DNA of 44,442 nucleotides, taken from Clostridiales bacterium. GTDB taxonomy: Bacteria > Bacillota > Clostridia > Christensenellales > Aristaeellaceae. The translations under genes and the position numbers were made by a program. The notes under the pieces are model-generated. The model ran no database searches. It was given only the letters and a program-made list of their open reading frames with translations, and had not been told where the DNA came from. The stretch's first letter is position 1. Every line of letters starts with the position of its first letter. The stretch lies in assembly GCA_012521895.1 (NCBI GenBank), contig JAAYLK010000080.1:1-44442 (forward strand), given 5' to 3'. This document shows, piece by piece, positions 7,165-14,221 of the stretch.

Positions 7165-8070
7165 TTACTTGATCGCTCCTTCCACCATGCCCTTGATGAT
7201 GTACTTCTGCGCGAACAGGTACAGCACGATGATGGGGATCATGGCCAGCAGGGCCGAGGTCAGGATCAGGTCCCACTGCTTTAAGTAGGAGCCGGCGAAG
7301 GCGGTGACCGCCAGGGGGATGGTCTGGATTTTGCCGGCGGAGCCCAGGATCAGCAGGGGCAGCAGGTAGTCGTTCCAGATCCAGATGCCATTGAGGATGA
7401 GGACGGTGACCACGGTGGGCTGGAGGAGGGGCACCACGATTTCAAAGAAAGTGCGCGCCTGGCCGCAGCCGTCGATGGTGGCGGCCTCTTCCAGCTCCAG
7501 CGGCACGCCCTTGATGAAGCCGTGGAAGATGAAGATGGTCATGGAGCAGCCAAAGCCCAGGTAGGCAAAGGTGATGCCCTGGTAGGAGCCCAGCATGGGG
7601 ATGCGGATGAAATCGCCCATGATTTTGAACCACTTGACCAGGGGGAACATGACCACCTGGAAGGGGATGACCATGGCGGCGACAAAGAACATGAAGATGA
7701 CGCTGGACCACTTGGTCTTGTTGCGCACCAAGGACCAGGCGCACATGGCAGAAAACAGGGTGATGACCGTCAGCGCCAGCACTGTGATGATGGTGGAGTC
7801 GATGAAGGCGCCAAAGTAGTCATTGGAGGGGTTGTTGAAGATGGTGACCACGTTGGTCCAGATCTGGCCCCAGTTGGCAGGCAGGGTGACGGGGGAGAAG
7901 ATGATTTCCTTCGCGGTCTTGGCGGAGTTGATGACCACCAGCACAAAGGGCATCATGAACAGGATGAACACCAGGATGGCCACGATTTCCAGGATGTAGA
8001 GGCCCACGCCGCGCTTTTCGCCCTGGCTGATGTGGCGCTTGTGGGTTTTGACGCCGCTGTTCATGCTCAT
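7165..8070 (-). CDS. MalG-type carbohydrate ABC permease
   Basis: A 301-residue inner-membrane subunit of a sugar importer, six predicted helices, with the cytoplasmic coupling loop of the family near residue 200 (ELEEAATIDGCGQARTFFEI, then VPLLQP). The ATG overlaps the stop of the MalF-like gene (ATGA), and its Shine-Dalgarno AAGGAGGTGGAGG lies within that gene, so the two subunits should be translationally coupled. The C-terminus (QKYIIKGMVEGAIK) is typical. It forms the channel with the 8067-9041 product and is fed by the binding protein at 9201-10862. No ATPase gene is present; a shared MsmX/UgpC-type ATPase elsewhere is the usual arrangement. The substrate is not evident. Confidence 0.95.
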   Translation of the reverse strand: MSMNSGVKTHKRHISQGEKRGVGLYILEIVAILVFILFMMPFVLVVINSAKTAKEIIFSPVTLPANWGQIWTNVVTIFNNPSNDYFGAFIDSTIITVLALTVITLFSAMCAWSLVRNKTKWSSVIFMFFVAAMVIPFQVVMFPLVKWFKIMGDFIRIPMLGSYQGITFAYLGFGCSMTIFIFHGFIKGVPLELEEAATIDGCGQARTFFEIVVPLLQPTVVTVLILNGIWIWNDYLLPLLILGSAGKIQTIPLAVTAFAGSYLKQWDLILTSALLAMIPIIVLYLFAQKYIIKGMVEGAIK

Positions 8071-9041
8071 GCCTCCACCTCCTTGCGCTTGTTGAGGTAG
8101 ACCTGGATGAGGGAGAAGACCACCAGGATGATGAAGAAGACCACGGCCTTGGCCTGCGCCTGGGCCATCAGGTTGAACTGGTTGGCGGTGCGGTAGATGT
8201 CCATCGCCAGCAGCTGGCTGGCCCTTATGGCCTTGCCCATGTACACCATGGCCGGGCCGCCGTTGGTGAGGGTGGAGTTGAGGTCGAACTGCTTAAAGGA
8301 GTTGGTGAGGGTCAAAAACAGGGTGATGGTGAAGGCCGAGGCCATCATGGGCATCATGATGCGGAACACGCGGGTGCGGTAGTTGGCGCCGTCCACGTTG
8401 GCCGCCTCCAGCACCGAGTCCGGGATGGCCTGGATGGAGGCCACGTAAATCATCATGATGTAGCCGGCGTACTGCCAGGTGTTGACAAAGCTCATGGCCC
8501 AGATGACGGTTTCCCGCCTGGCGATGAAGGACTTTTGCATAAAGGCCAGGCCGGCCGCGTTGCCCAGGTCCACAAAGACGTTGTTGAACACGAACTGCCA
8601 GATGTAGCCCAGGACGATGCCGCCAATCAGGTTGGGCACGAAGAAGCCCGCGCGGTAGAAATTGCGCCCCTTGACCCGGCTGGTGGCCAGCAGCGACATC
8701 AAAAAGCCCACGATGTTGACCAGGGCGATGTTGATGACCGTGTACAGCAGGGTGATGAGGAAGGAGTAGATAAACTGCGGCTCCTTGAACATGCCGGTGA
8801 AATTCTGGAAGCCCACCCAGGTCAGCGTGGTTCTGACGCCGTCCCAGTCGGTCATGGCGTAGTAGATGCCCAGGAAGAAGGGCACGATGATGACCATCAC
8901 AAAGGCCAGGGCAGTGGGGAAGATGAACAGGAAGTCGACCCATCCACGTCTTTTCAAAGCCGCATCACTCCATTCTTGGATGTTCTTTTTGTGGAAGCCC
9001 TGCCGCAAGCGCGCGAATTGCCGCCGGCCGCGGGCGTCCAC
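8067..9041 (-). CDS. MalF-type carbohydrate ABC permease
   Basis: A 324-residue inner-membrane subunit. A cytoplasmic N-terminus of about 35 residues precedes six helices (first: FLFIFPTALAFVMVIIVPFFLG). The coupling loop SVLEAANVDGANYRTRVFRI lies near residue 220, and the periplasmic FTGMFKEPQFIYSFLITLLYT stretch is as in UgpA/MsmE-type partners. The start is uncertain: GTG 9041 gives the full basic N-terminus, but the nearest Shine-Dalgarno-like AAGGTG is about 25 nt away; in-frame TTG codons a little downstream are alternatives. It shares four bases with the next gene. A hairpin at 9161-9188 separates it from the binding-protein gene upstream. Confidence 0.93.
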   Translation of the reverse strand: MDARGRRQFARLRQGFHKKNIQEWSDAALKRRGWVDFLFIFPTALAFVMVIIVPFFLGIYYAMTDWDGVRTTLTWVGFQNFTGMFKEPQFIYSFLITLLYTVINIALVNIVGFLMSLLATSRVKGRNFYRAGFFVPNLIGGIVLGYIWQFVFNNVFVDLGNAAGLAFMQKSFIARRETVIWAMSFVNTWQYAGYIMMIYVASIQAIPDSVLEAANVDGANYRTRVFRIMMPMMASAFTITLFLTLTNSFKQFDLNSTLTNGGPAMVYMGKAIRASQLLAMDIYRTANQFNLMAQAQAKAVVFFIILVVFSLIQVYLNKRKEVEA

Positions 9042-9154
9042 CAGTGTGTTGTGCCGTATCGCGGCACCTTAATTGTTTGCACAGTATACGCCATTTTTTG
9101 CCAATTGAACAGCCCGGCATCAAAAGCGTCACTGCAGGCTAGGGTTTCCGATAA

Positions 9155-9188
9155 AGAAAAGGGGAGCCGGTTTTACGCGGCCCCCCCC
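9155..9188 (-). terminator. Attenuator hairpin between binding protein and permeases
   Basis: On the minus strand a G-run/GCCGCG stem pairs with CCGGCTCCCC across a TAAAA loop, followed by TTTTCTTT. It lies 12-40 nt after the binding-protein stop. The permeases downstream belong to the same transporter, so partial read-through is expected. Confidence 0.75.
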
Positions 9189-9200
9189 ATTCAAAGGGCG

Positions 9201-10862
9201 TTATTTCTGGGCGATTTCTTCAAAGGCGGAGGTCACCATGACCACGAAATCCTCAACGCTGGTGCCGGTGGCAAGCAGCTCAAAGATCGGGCCCAGGGTG
9301 CCCTGGTTGAAACCATCCGGATTGCGGCCGAAGTACCAGTTGAAGTTGCCTTCGGTCGGAGCGCCGGCCTGGGTGAGCGCACTGGAGAGGGGGCCGGCGG
9401 GGAGCAGTTTGACTGACTTGAAAGCGGGCACCATGCCGGCTTCAGCGACCATGTAGTTGTGGCCGTCTTCGGTCAGGGCCATGTAGTTGAGGAAGTCAAC
9501 AGCGGCCTTCTGCTGCTCGGGCGTGGCCTGGGCGTTCACCACAAACCAGGAGGGAGCGGCCATGTACAGGCCGGTGGATTCCTGCTCTAAGAAGTTGTGG
9601 GAGATATAGCCCATGGGGAAGGTGGCTTCCAGCTGGGCCAGGTTGGGGTCAATCCAGTTGCCCTGGGTGATGAAGGCGGCCTTGCCGGACGCGAAGGCGG
9701 CGACCTGGGCGTCATAATTGCCGTTTTGCAGGACGTTCTGGTCGGCGTAGTCGTACAGCAGCTTCAGGTAGTTGGCAAAGGCAGTGAGGCGTTCCTGGTC
9801 GATTTCGCCCTTGCGGAGGTTGTCATAGACGGTTGAGTCGTTGTAGTCCTGATAGCCCGCGTAGAAGGCGTTGAACACGTGCTGGGAGGTGACCCACCAC
9901 AGGCCGCCGGACACGGAGGTGCCAACGGAGGTGACGGAATCCAGGCCCAGTTCTTCCTTCATGCCGTCAATCTTTTCAAAGGCGGCCTTGACAGCGGAGA
10001 AGGTGGTGAGGGTGGCGGGGTCGATTTCAGCCTTGGCGAGGATGTCGGCGTTGTAGCCCAGGCCGAAGCCTTCCATGGCGATGGGGAAGCCGATGGCCTT
10101 GCCGTCGGGGGCGTAGAAGGCCAGGTCGGTGTCCTTGACCCAGTCGGCATTGGACATGTCGGCGATATAGTCCTTCCACAGGTCATAGCCGCCGATGCCT
10201 TCAATCATGAAGATGGTGGGCATCTGGTCGGAGGAGAGCTTGGCTTTCAGGGCGCCGCCGTAGTCGGCACCGCCGCCCAGGGTCTCAATGGAGACGTTGA
10301 CCTCGGGGTGTTTCTCATTGTAGAGCTTGCCAAAGGCCTGGATCATCGGGTCGATTTCGACCTTCAGCTGGAACACGGAGAAGTTGACCTTGCCTTCCAC
10401 TTCGGTGGCGGCGGCAGCGGCCTCGCCCTCGGCGGGCGCTTCGGCCGCGGTCTCGCCTTCAACAGCGGGCTCTTCGGCCACTTCTTCAGCAGCGGGTTCC
10501 TCGGCAGCGGGTTCCTCGGCAGCGGGTTCCTCAACAGCGGGTTCCTCGGCCGCGGGCTCCTCAGCGGGAACCTCGGTGGACAGGGCGGCGGCCTCGGCGG
10601 CTACGCGCTCGGCCTCGGCAGCGGCTGCTGCTGCTTCTTCAGCAGCCTTGGCAGCTTCTTCCTCGGCGGCCTTGGCGGCGGCTTCGGCGGCTGCAGCGGC
10701 CTCTTCCTTCAGGGTGACGACCTGGCCTTCAAAGTCCTTGGCCTTCTTTTCCCATTCGGCTTTCTGGCCGTTGGTGATGATGCCAAAGGCCACGGCCGCG
10801 ACCAGCAGCAGCGCCAGGATGATGGGCAGCACTTTGCTGCCAGATTTGGGGGTGTTCGACAT
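9201..10862 (-). CDS. ABC solute-binding protein on an anchored Ala/Glu/Pro stalk
   Basis: A 553-residue binding protein of the family-1 extracellular sugar-binding type, about 130-150 residues longer than usual. Residues 11-30 form one hydrophobic helix with no lipobox cysteine and no clear cleavage site, so it looks like a signal anchor. Residues 31-94 are charged and Ala/Glu/Lys-rich (EEAAKAAEE-like heptads), likely coiled coil. Residues 97-152 are a Pro/Glu/Ala repeat (units of EEPAA or EEPAV). From about 157 the binding domain runs to the end (VNFSVFQLKVEIDPMIQAFG; MPTIFMIEGIGGYDLWKDY; YMALTEDGHNYMVAEAGMVP). ATG start with GAGGAAATTGAACGT upstream. It is first in an operon with MalF- and MalG-type permeases. 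The stalk would hold the domain away from the membrane; that role is inferred. Confidence 0.92.
   Translation of the reverse strand: MSNTPKSGSKVLPIILALLLVAAVAFGIITNGQKAEWEKKAKDFEGQVVTLKEEAAAAAEAAAKAAEEEAAKAAEEAAAAAAEAERVAAEAAALSTEVPAEEPAAEEPAVEEPAAEEPAAEEPAAEEVAEEPAVEGETAAEAPAEGEAAAAATEVEGKVNFSVFQLKVEIDPMIQAFGKLYNEKHPEVNVSIETLGGGADYGGALKAKLSSDQMPTIFMIEGIGGYDLWKDYIADMSNADWVKDTDLAFYAPDGKAIGFPIAMEGFGLGYNADILAKAEIDPATLTTFSAVKAAFEKIDGMKEELGLDSVTSVGTSVSGGLWWVTSQHVFNAFYAGYQDYNDSTVYDNLRKGEIDQERLTAFANYLKLLYDYADQNVLQNGNYDAQVAAFASGKAAFITQGNWIDPNLAQLEATFPMGYISHNFLEQESTGLYMAAPSWFVVNAQATPEQQKAAVDFLNYMALTEDGHNYMVAEAGMVPAFKSVKLLPAGPLSSALTQAGAPTEGNFNWYFGRNPDGFNQGTLGPIFELLATGTSVEDFVVMVTSAFEEIAQK
10487..10568 (-). 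repeat. Tandem 15-bp repeat encoding the EEPA stalk
   Basis: Several near-identical 15-bp units (AGCGGGTTCCTCGGC on the plus strand) encode EEPAA/EEPAV inside the binding-protein gene. Copy number could change by slippage in whole codons, changing the stalk length without breaking the frame. Confidence 0.8.
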
Positions 10863-10949
10863 ACGTTCAATTTCCTCCTCTTTTGTTGTGTTGTGTTCCC
10901 GTTCGCGGCTTCATGAACGCGGCGCGCCCGGGAATGTTGTCAACTGTTC

Positions 10950-10978
10950 AATGTATACCCGTTTGTTTTTGCCATCAA
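10950..10978 (-). promoter_or_regulatory. Promoter of the first ABC importer operon
   Basis: Minus strand: TTGATG (10973-10978), 17-nt spacer, TACATT (10950-10955). The leader to the ATG at 10862 is about 80 nt. Confidence 0.5.
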
Positions 10979-11010
10979 TCAGAAAAGGCAGGTGAATCCG
11001 GACGAAATTT

Positions 11011-11034
11011 AAAGAAAAAGCGCCTCTCGGCGCT
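11011..11034 (-). terminator. Terminator after pyrE
   Basis: Stem AGCGCC/GGCGCT (11019-11034) with a 4-nt loop, followed on the minus strand by TTTTCTTT. It starts 20 nt after the pyrE stop. Confidence 0.85.
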
Positions 11035-11053
11035 GATGGAACTGATGAAAAGC

Positions 11054-11614
11054 TTATCTGAGGTTTTGTAGCGGCAGGCCTTGCTGGCACATCGGGCAGG
11101 CATCGGCCTGGTAGTGCTCAGCCTTGAGGGTGACCAGGGCGCAAAGCGGCACATGGGATGGGATGTCGCCGCCGGACTTGTCCACCAGGCAGGCGATGCC
11201 CACGACCGAGCCGCCCAGGGCGCGGACGATTTCCATCATCTCGCGCACGCTCTGCCCGGTGGAGACCTCATCCTCCACCAGCAGCACCTTCATGCCCGGG
11301 GTGATGGTGAAGCCGCGGCGCAAAATCAGCGCGCCGTCCCGCTTTTCACAGTAGAAGAGGGGCTTGTTCAGCGCCCTGGCCACCTCATAACCAGGCAGCA
11401 GCCCGCCGATGGCGGCGGCCAGGATGGCATCGGGCTGGTACTGCGCGCTGCGCGCGGCCAGCTCTTTTCCCACGGCCTCGCCGGTGGCGCTGTCTTCAAA
11501 CAAGCGAGCGCACTGGACATACCAGTCGGTGTGCCGCCCGGATAGGCGGAAGAAATGCCCCTTGATCAGGGCGCCTTTTTGCTCAAAGAGCTGACGCAAC
11601 GCATTGGATTCCAT
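11054..11614 (-). CDS. pyrE: Orotate phosphoribosyltransferase
   Basis: A 186-residue cytoplasmic enzyme that makes orotidine 5'-phosphate from orotate and PRPP in de novo pyrimidine synthesis. The PRPP-binding loop KVLLVEDEVSTGQSV (about residues 108-122) has the double acidic pair and TG of the phosphoribosyltransferase fold. The N-terminal GHFFRLSGRHTDWYVQCARL matches the substrate-binding start of the family, and the tail CPMCQQGLPL is the cysteine-bearing C-terminus common in clostridial and archaeal PyrE. The ATG follows the TAA of the upstream small gene with no gap, and the GAGGTG that would serve as Shine-Dalgarno is the last codons of that gene, so translation is coupled. No other pyr gene is in the window. 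Confidence 0.95.
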   Translation of the reverse strand: MESNALRQLFEQKGALIKGHFFRLSGRHTDWYVQCARLFEDSATGEAVGKELAARSAQYQPDAILAAAIGGLLPGYEVARALNKPLFYCEKRDGALILRRGFTITPGMKVLLVEDEVSTGQSVREMMEIVRALGGSVVGIACLVDKSGGDIPSHVPLCALVTLKAEHYQADACPMCQQGLPLQNLR

Positions 11615-11935
11615 TTACACCTCAACCAGGGTATTGTCGTTGTATTTTTGCAGCAATTCGGCCAGATTGCCCTCTTCCACGCCCTTTTCAATCAGGGCGA
11701 TGCCGTTGTCATCCAGGTGGATGATGGCCATGAGGTCACCTTGGTTGTTCAGGCCGGTGACAGCCTCGCCGTCCTCGCTGCCCGCCCACTGGGGCAGGAC
11801 ATAGGGGCAGAAGGTTTTCATGGCTGACACGGCGTGCTTGCGCGCCGATTTCACCCGGCGGCGCCAGGCGCCGGCCTGCTGGTAGGGCACCCAGTAGCCG
11901 CCCACCAGGACCGCACCTTTCATGGGTTTTTTCAT
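11615..11935 (-). CDS. Hypothetical 106-residue protein coupled to pyrE
   Basis: Not recognised. The N-terminal half is basic with aromatic residues (GAVLVGGYWVPYQQAGAWRRRVKSARKHA), followed by a short hydrophobic patch with one cysteine (MKTFCPYVLPQW) and an acidic C-terminal half (AIIHLDDNGIALIEKGVEEGNLAELLQKY). No signal peptide or membrane helix. AAAGGAT stands before the ATG. It ends exactly where pyrE starts, and its last codons supply the pyrE Shine-Dalgarno, so it is probably a genuine translated gene. A link to nucleotide metabolism rests on this position alone. Confidence 0.7.
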   Translation of the reverse strand: MKKPMKGAVLVGGYWVPYQQAGAWRRRVKSARKHAVSAMKTFCPYVLPQWAGSEDGEAVTGLNNQGDLMAIIHLDDNGIALIEKGVEEGNLAELLQKYNDNTLVEV

Positions 11936-11951
11936 TTCAGTATCCTTTCAT

Positions 11952-11974
11952 GAAAAAAGCGCCTTGCCGGCGCT
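11952..11974 (-). terminator. Terminator upstream of the 106-residue gene
   Basis: Stem AGCGCC/GGCGCT (11958-11974), followed on the minus strand by TTTTTTC. It ends transcripts coming from the SPFH gene through the intergenic element and insulates the pyrE unit. Confidence 0.8.
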
Positions 11975-11977
11975 TTG

Positions 11978-12159
11978 CGACAAAGTGTCTGCGGACACTT
12001 TGTCGTTTTGGAGGAGCCGGCATTTTCACTTGTTCGTTTCACTCACGGTCAGTGAAAATGCGTGGAATGAATTGCTTCGCAATTCTCCCCGCCCGCCCGG
12101 CAAAGCCGGGCGATACGATGAGGGTCAGAGGGCTGTGCCCTCTGAAACACCCCTGGGGT
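11978..12159. repeat. Multi-hairpin intergenic element, family 1, copy B
   Basis: Same order as copy A on the plus strand: a perfect 12-bp stem (11978-11989 with 11994-12005), loop TGCG; TTTTGGAGGA; a second, 11-bp stem GCATTTTCACT/AGTGAAAATGC (12020-12030 with 12051-12061), whose 20-nt loop reads TGTTCGTTTCACTCACGGTC; small hairpins GAATTGC-TTC-GCAATTC and GCCCGGC-AAA-GCCGGGC; a final 9-bp hairpin TCAGAGGGC-TGT-GCCCTCTGA (12125-12145) and CACCCCTGGGG. Stem sequences differ from copy A while pairing is kept. It lies downstream of the minus-strand SPFH gene. Confidence 0.78.
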
Positions 12160-12196
12160 TCGTTTGCTGATTCTTTGCCGGCGCTTTCAAGTTGGA

Positions 12197-13237
12197 TTAT
12201 TGTTTCGCGCCGCACTCCGGGCAGAACTTGGCACCGGGGGCCAGGGGCTTGCCGCAGTCACGGCAGGCGTCCGCGGACTGGCTGGCGCCGCACTCGGGGC
12301 AGAACCTGCTGTTTTGCGAGATGCTGGCGCGGCAGGAGACGCAGGGGGCGGTGGCCTGCTGGGCGGGCTGCTGCGCTCCGCCCTGGAAGGCGCCCTGCAT
12401 CATCTGGCCCATGGCCATGCCCGCGCCCAGGCCCGCGCCCATGCCGGCGGCGCCGCCTTCGTTTTGCGCGGCGTCCCGCAGGGCCTCGGCAGCCTGGAAC
12501 TGGGTGTACTTGTTGAGGTCGCCCACCACGCCCATGCTGGTGCGCTTGTCCATGGCGGCTTCCACTTCCTGGGGCAGGGAGATGTTTTCAATGACAAAGC
12601 TTTCCATCTTCAAGCCCAGGGGGGCAAAGCGGGGCGCCAGGGCATTGAGGGCGAACTGGCCCAGCTCGTCATAGTTGGCGGCCAGGTCCAGGGCCGGAAT
12701 CTTGCTTTGCGCCAGGATGTCAGACAGCGCGGACACCACGGTGCGCTTGATCTGGCCTTCCACGCCTTCCACCGTCATCAGCTCGGTGGTGCCAAAGACC
12801 TCTTTTAGGAAGGCGACCGGGTCGCTCACGCGGAAGGTGTAGATGCCAAAGGCGCGCAGGCGCACCATGCCAAACTCCGCGTCGCGCATCATCACGGGGT
12901 TGGAAGTGCCCCATTTCAGGTCCAGGAACTGCTTGGTGTTGACGAAGTAGACCTCCGCCTGGAAAGGGGATTTGAAGCCGTATTTCCAGCTTTTCAGCGC
13001 CGTCATGATGGGCATGTTCTGGGTGGACAGCTCGTAGCGGCCGGGCTGGAAGACGTCGGCGATTTTGCCTTCGTTGACAAAGACGGCCACCTGGCTTTCA
13101 CGCACGGTGAGCTGCGCGCCCATCATGATTTCCTTGCCGTCGCGGTCGTAGCGGTACACCATGGTGTTGGCGCTGGAGTCGGTCCACTCGATGACGTCAA
13201 TCAGCTGGCTGGTGATGATTTTTTTGAAAAAGCTCAT
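12197..13237 (-). CDS. SPFH-domain protein with C-terminal zinc ribbons (YdjI type)
   Basis: 346 residues. Residues about 1-245 match the prokaryotic SPFH/virion-core-like family typified by B. subtilis YdjI (FKKIITSQLIDVIEW; LTVRESQVAVFVNEGKIADVF; GRYELSTQNMPIM; FGIYTFRVSDPVAFLKEVFG). A Gly/Ala/Met-rich linker (about 260-295) follows, then zinc-ribbon knuckles with paired cysteines (CVSC, CPEC, CRDC, CPEC), giving two ribbons. No membrane helix; such proteins are thought to assemble at the membrane, and YdjI has been linked to the phage-shock-type protein PspA in Bacillus. ATG start with AAGGAGG. A pseudo-receiver protein is encoded just upstream on the same strand, 55 bp away, probably in one unit. 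No PspA homologue is in the window. Confidence 0.9.
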   Translation of the reverse strand: MSFFKKIITSQLIDVIEWTDSSANTMVYRYDRDGKEIMMGAQLTVRESQVAVFVNEGKIADVFQPGRYELSTQNMPIMTALKSWKYGFKSPFQAEVYFVNTKQFLDLKWGTSNPVMMRDAEFGMVRLRAFGIYTFRVSDPVAFLKEVFGTTELMTVEGVEGQIKRTVVSALSDILAQSKIPALDLAANYDELGQFALNALAPRFAPLGLKMESFVIENISLPQEVEAAMDKRTSMGVVGDLNKYTQFQAAEALRDAAQNEGGAAGMGAGLGAGMAMGQMMQGAFQGGAQQPAQQATAPCVSCRASISQNSRFCPECGASQSADACRDCGKPLAPGAKFCPECGAKQ

Positions 13238-13292
13238 GGCGGTTCCTCCTTGTTGTTGCTTGGTTTATCTCTCTAAGCCCGCGGGCCTAAAT

Positions 13293-14099
13293 TCACTTCA
13301 GGGGGGCGATCAGGTCGTCCAGTGAGGATAATACCCGAAATTGCGTGCAGACCATGTCCAGGTCCATAAAGTCCTTCACCTGCTGGGCGGTGTCCAGCAC
13401 CTCCTTGTGGGCCTTGGTGCTTAATCTGTCCAACTCTTTTTCGCTGATGTCCTTGACGGGGCTGGCCAGCACGCGCAGGCGCAGGGGGGAGAGGAGGGCC
13501 GCGGCATACACCAGGGAGCCTTGCAAACGGCCAAAGAAATTGGCGCGCAGGGACAGCTCCAAGCGGTCAAAGCCGTGGCTCCACCGGTGCTCCAGGAAGC
13601 TGGCGCCATCGGGCAGGTCAAACTCAAACAGCAGGCAGGGGCGCTTGGCGGCGAGGGAAGAACGGGAAAGCTGCAGGCGGGAGGCCAGTTCCTCGCGGCT
13701 GGCCAGGTGCTCCTGCAGCAGCTTGTGCAAGGTATCGTTTTCAAGGCGGGACAGCACCATGGGGGCGTCGTTCTCGGAGTCGGAAAAATCCCCGTGCAGT
13801 TGGTCCAGCACCTCGCGCAGCATGGTCAGCTCGTTGCGCACGGCGTCCCTCTTGCGGTGAACGCGCATGATGGGCAGGTGGGGATAGCTTTTCTCCAGGT
13901 GCTTGTGAAGCTGCGCGGCTTCCTCCTGGGGCAAATCCATCGCGATGGCGTCAGCGCCGGGCTTTTTAAGGAAGGCGAGGGCCTCCTCCGCGCTGTCTGC
14001 CAGGGCGACAGGGTCAAACATCAGCCGGTTCATATCCTGAATGCCGCTGAAGGCCTTGCGGACTTCCTTGCTCTTGCTTACCAGCAGCAGTTTGTACAT
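13293..14099 (-). CDS. Pseudo-receiver domain protein without HTH
   Basis: 268 residues. The first 115 residues fold-match a response-regulator receiver (YKLLLVSKSKEVRKAFSGI; VALADSAEEALAFLKKPGAD; AIAMDLPQEE; LPIMRVHRKRDAVRNELTM). The acidic pair after the first strand is replaced by Ser/Lys, although Asp is kept in AIAMD, so phosphorylation is doubtful. Residues about 150-268 form an unassigned domain (RPCLLFEFDLPDGASFLEH; LELSLRANFFGRLQGSLVYA) with no helix-turn-helix and no recognised catalytic motif. ATG with AAGGAGGATG. It is upstream of and codirectional with the SPFH protein; the only kinase-free context suggests a scaffold or protein-interaction role, which is inference. Confidence 0.7.
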   Translation of the reverse strand: MYKLLLVSKSKEVRKAFSGIQDMNRLMFDPVALADSAEEALAFLKKPGADAIAMDLPQEEAAQLHKHLEKSYPHLPIMRVHRKRDAVRNELTMLREVLDQLHGDFSDSENDAPMVLSRLENDTLHKLLQEHLASREELASRLQLSRSSLAAKRPCLLFEFDLPDGASFLEHRWSHGFDRLELSLRANFFGRLQGSLVYAAALLSPLRLRVLASPVKDISEKELDRLSTKAHKEVLDTAQQVKDFMDLDMVCTQFRVLSSLDDLIAPLK

Positions 14100-14162
14100 T
14101 CACATCCTCCTTGCGCTTTGCGTGCCTTATTATAGCGTTTAGGCCGGGATTATACAATCGCA

Positions 14163-14192
14163 TTGTGGAATCTATGCGGATTGCTCTATAAT
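14163..14192 (+). promoter_or_regulatory. Promoter of the YcaQ-like gene
   Basis: TTGTGG (14163-14168), 18-nt spacer, TATAAT (14187-14192), 30 bp before the ATG. Confidence 0.55.
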
Positions 14193-14221
14193 TACTACAT
14201 ATTGAACACCGCGGAGGGGCC

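Noticed and set aside
9879-10916. Long plus-strand ORF opposite the binding-protein gene, Gly-rich
   Set aside because: It is the mirror of the Ala/Glu/Pro-coding strand in GC-rich DNA; no Shine-Dalgarno and low-complexity translation.
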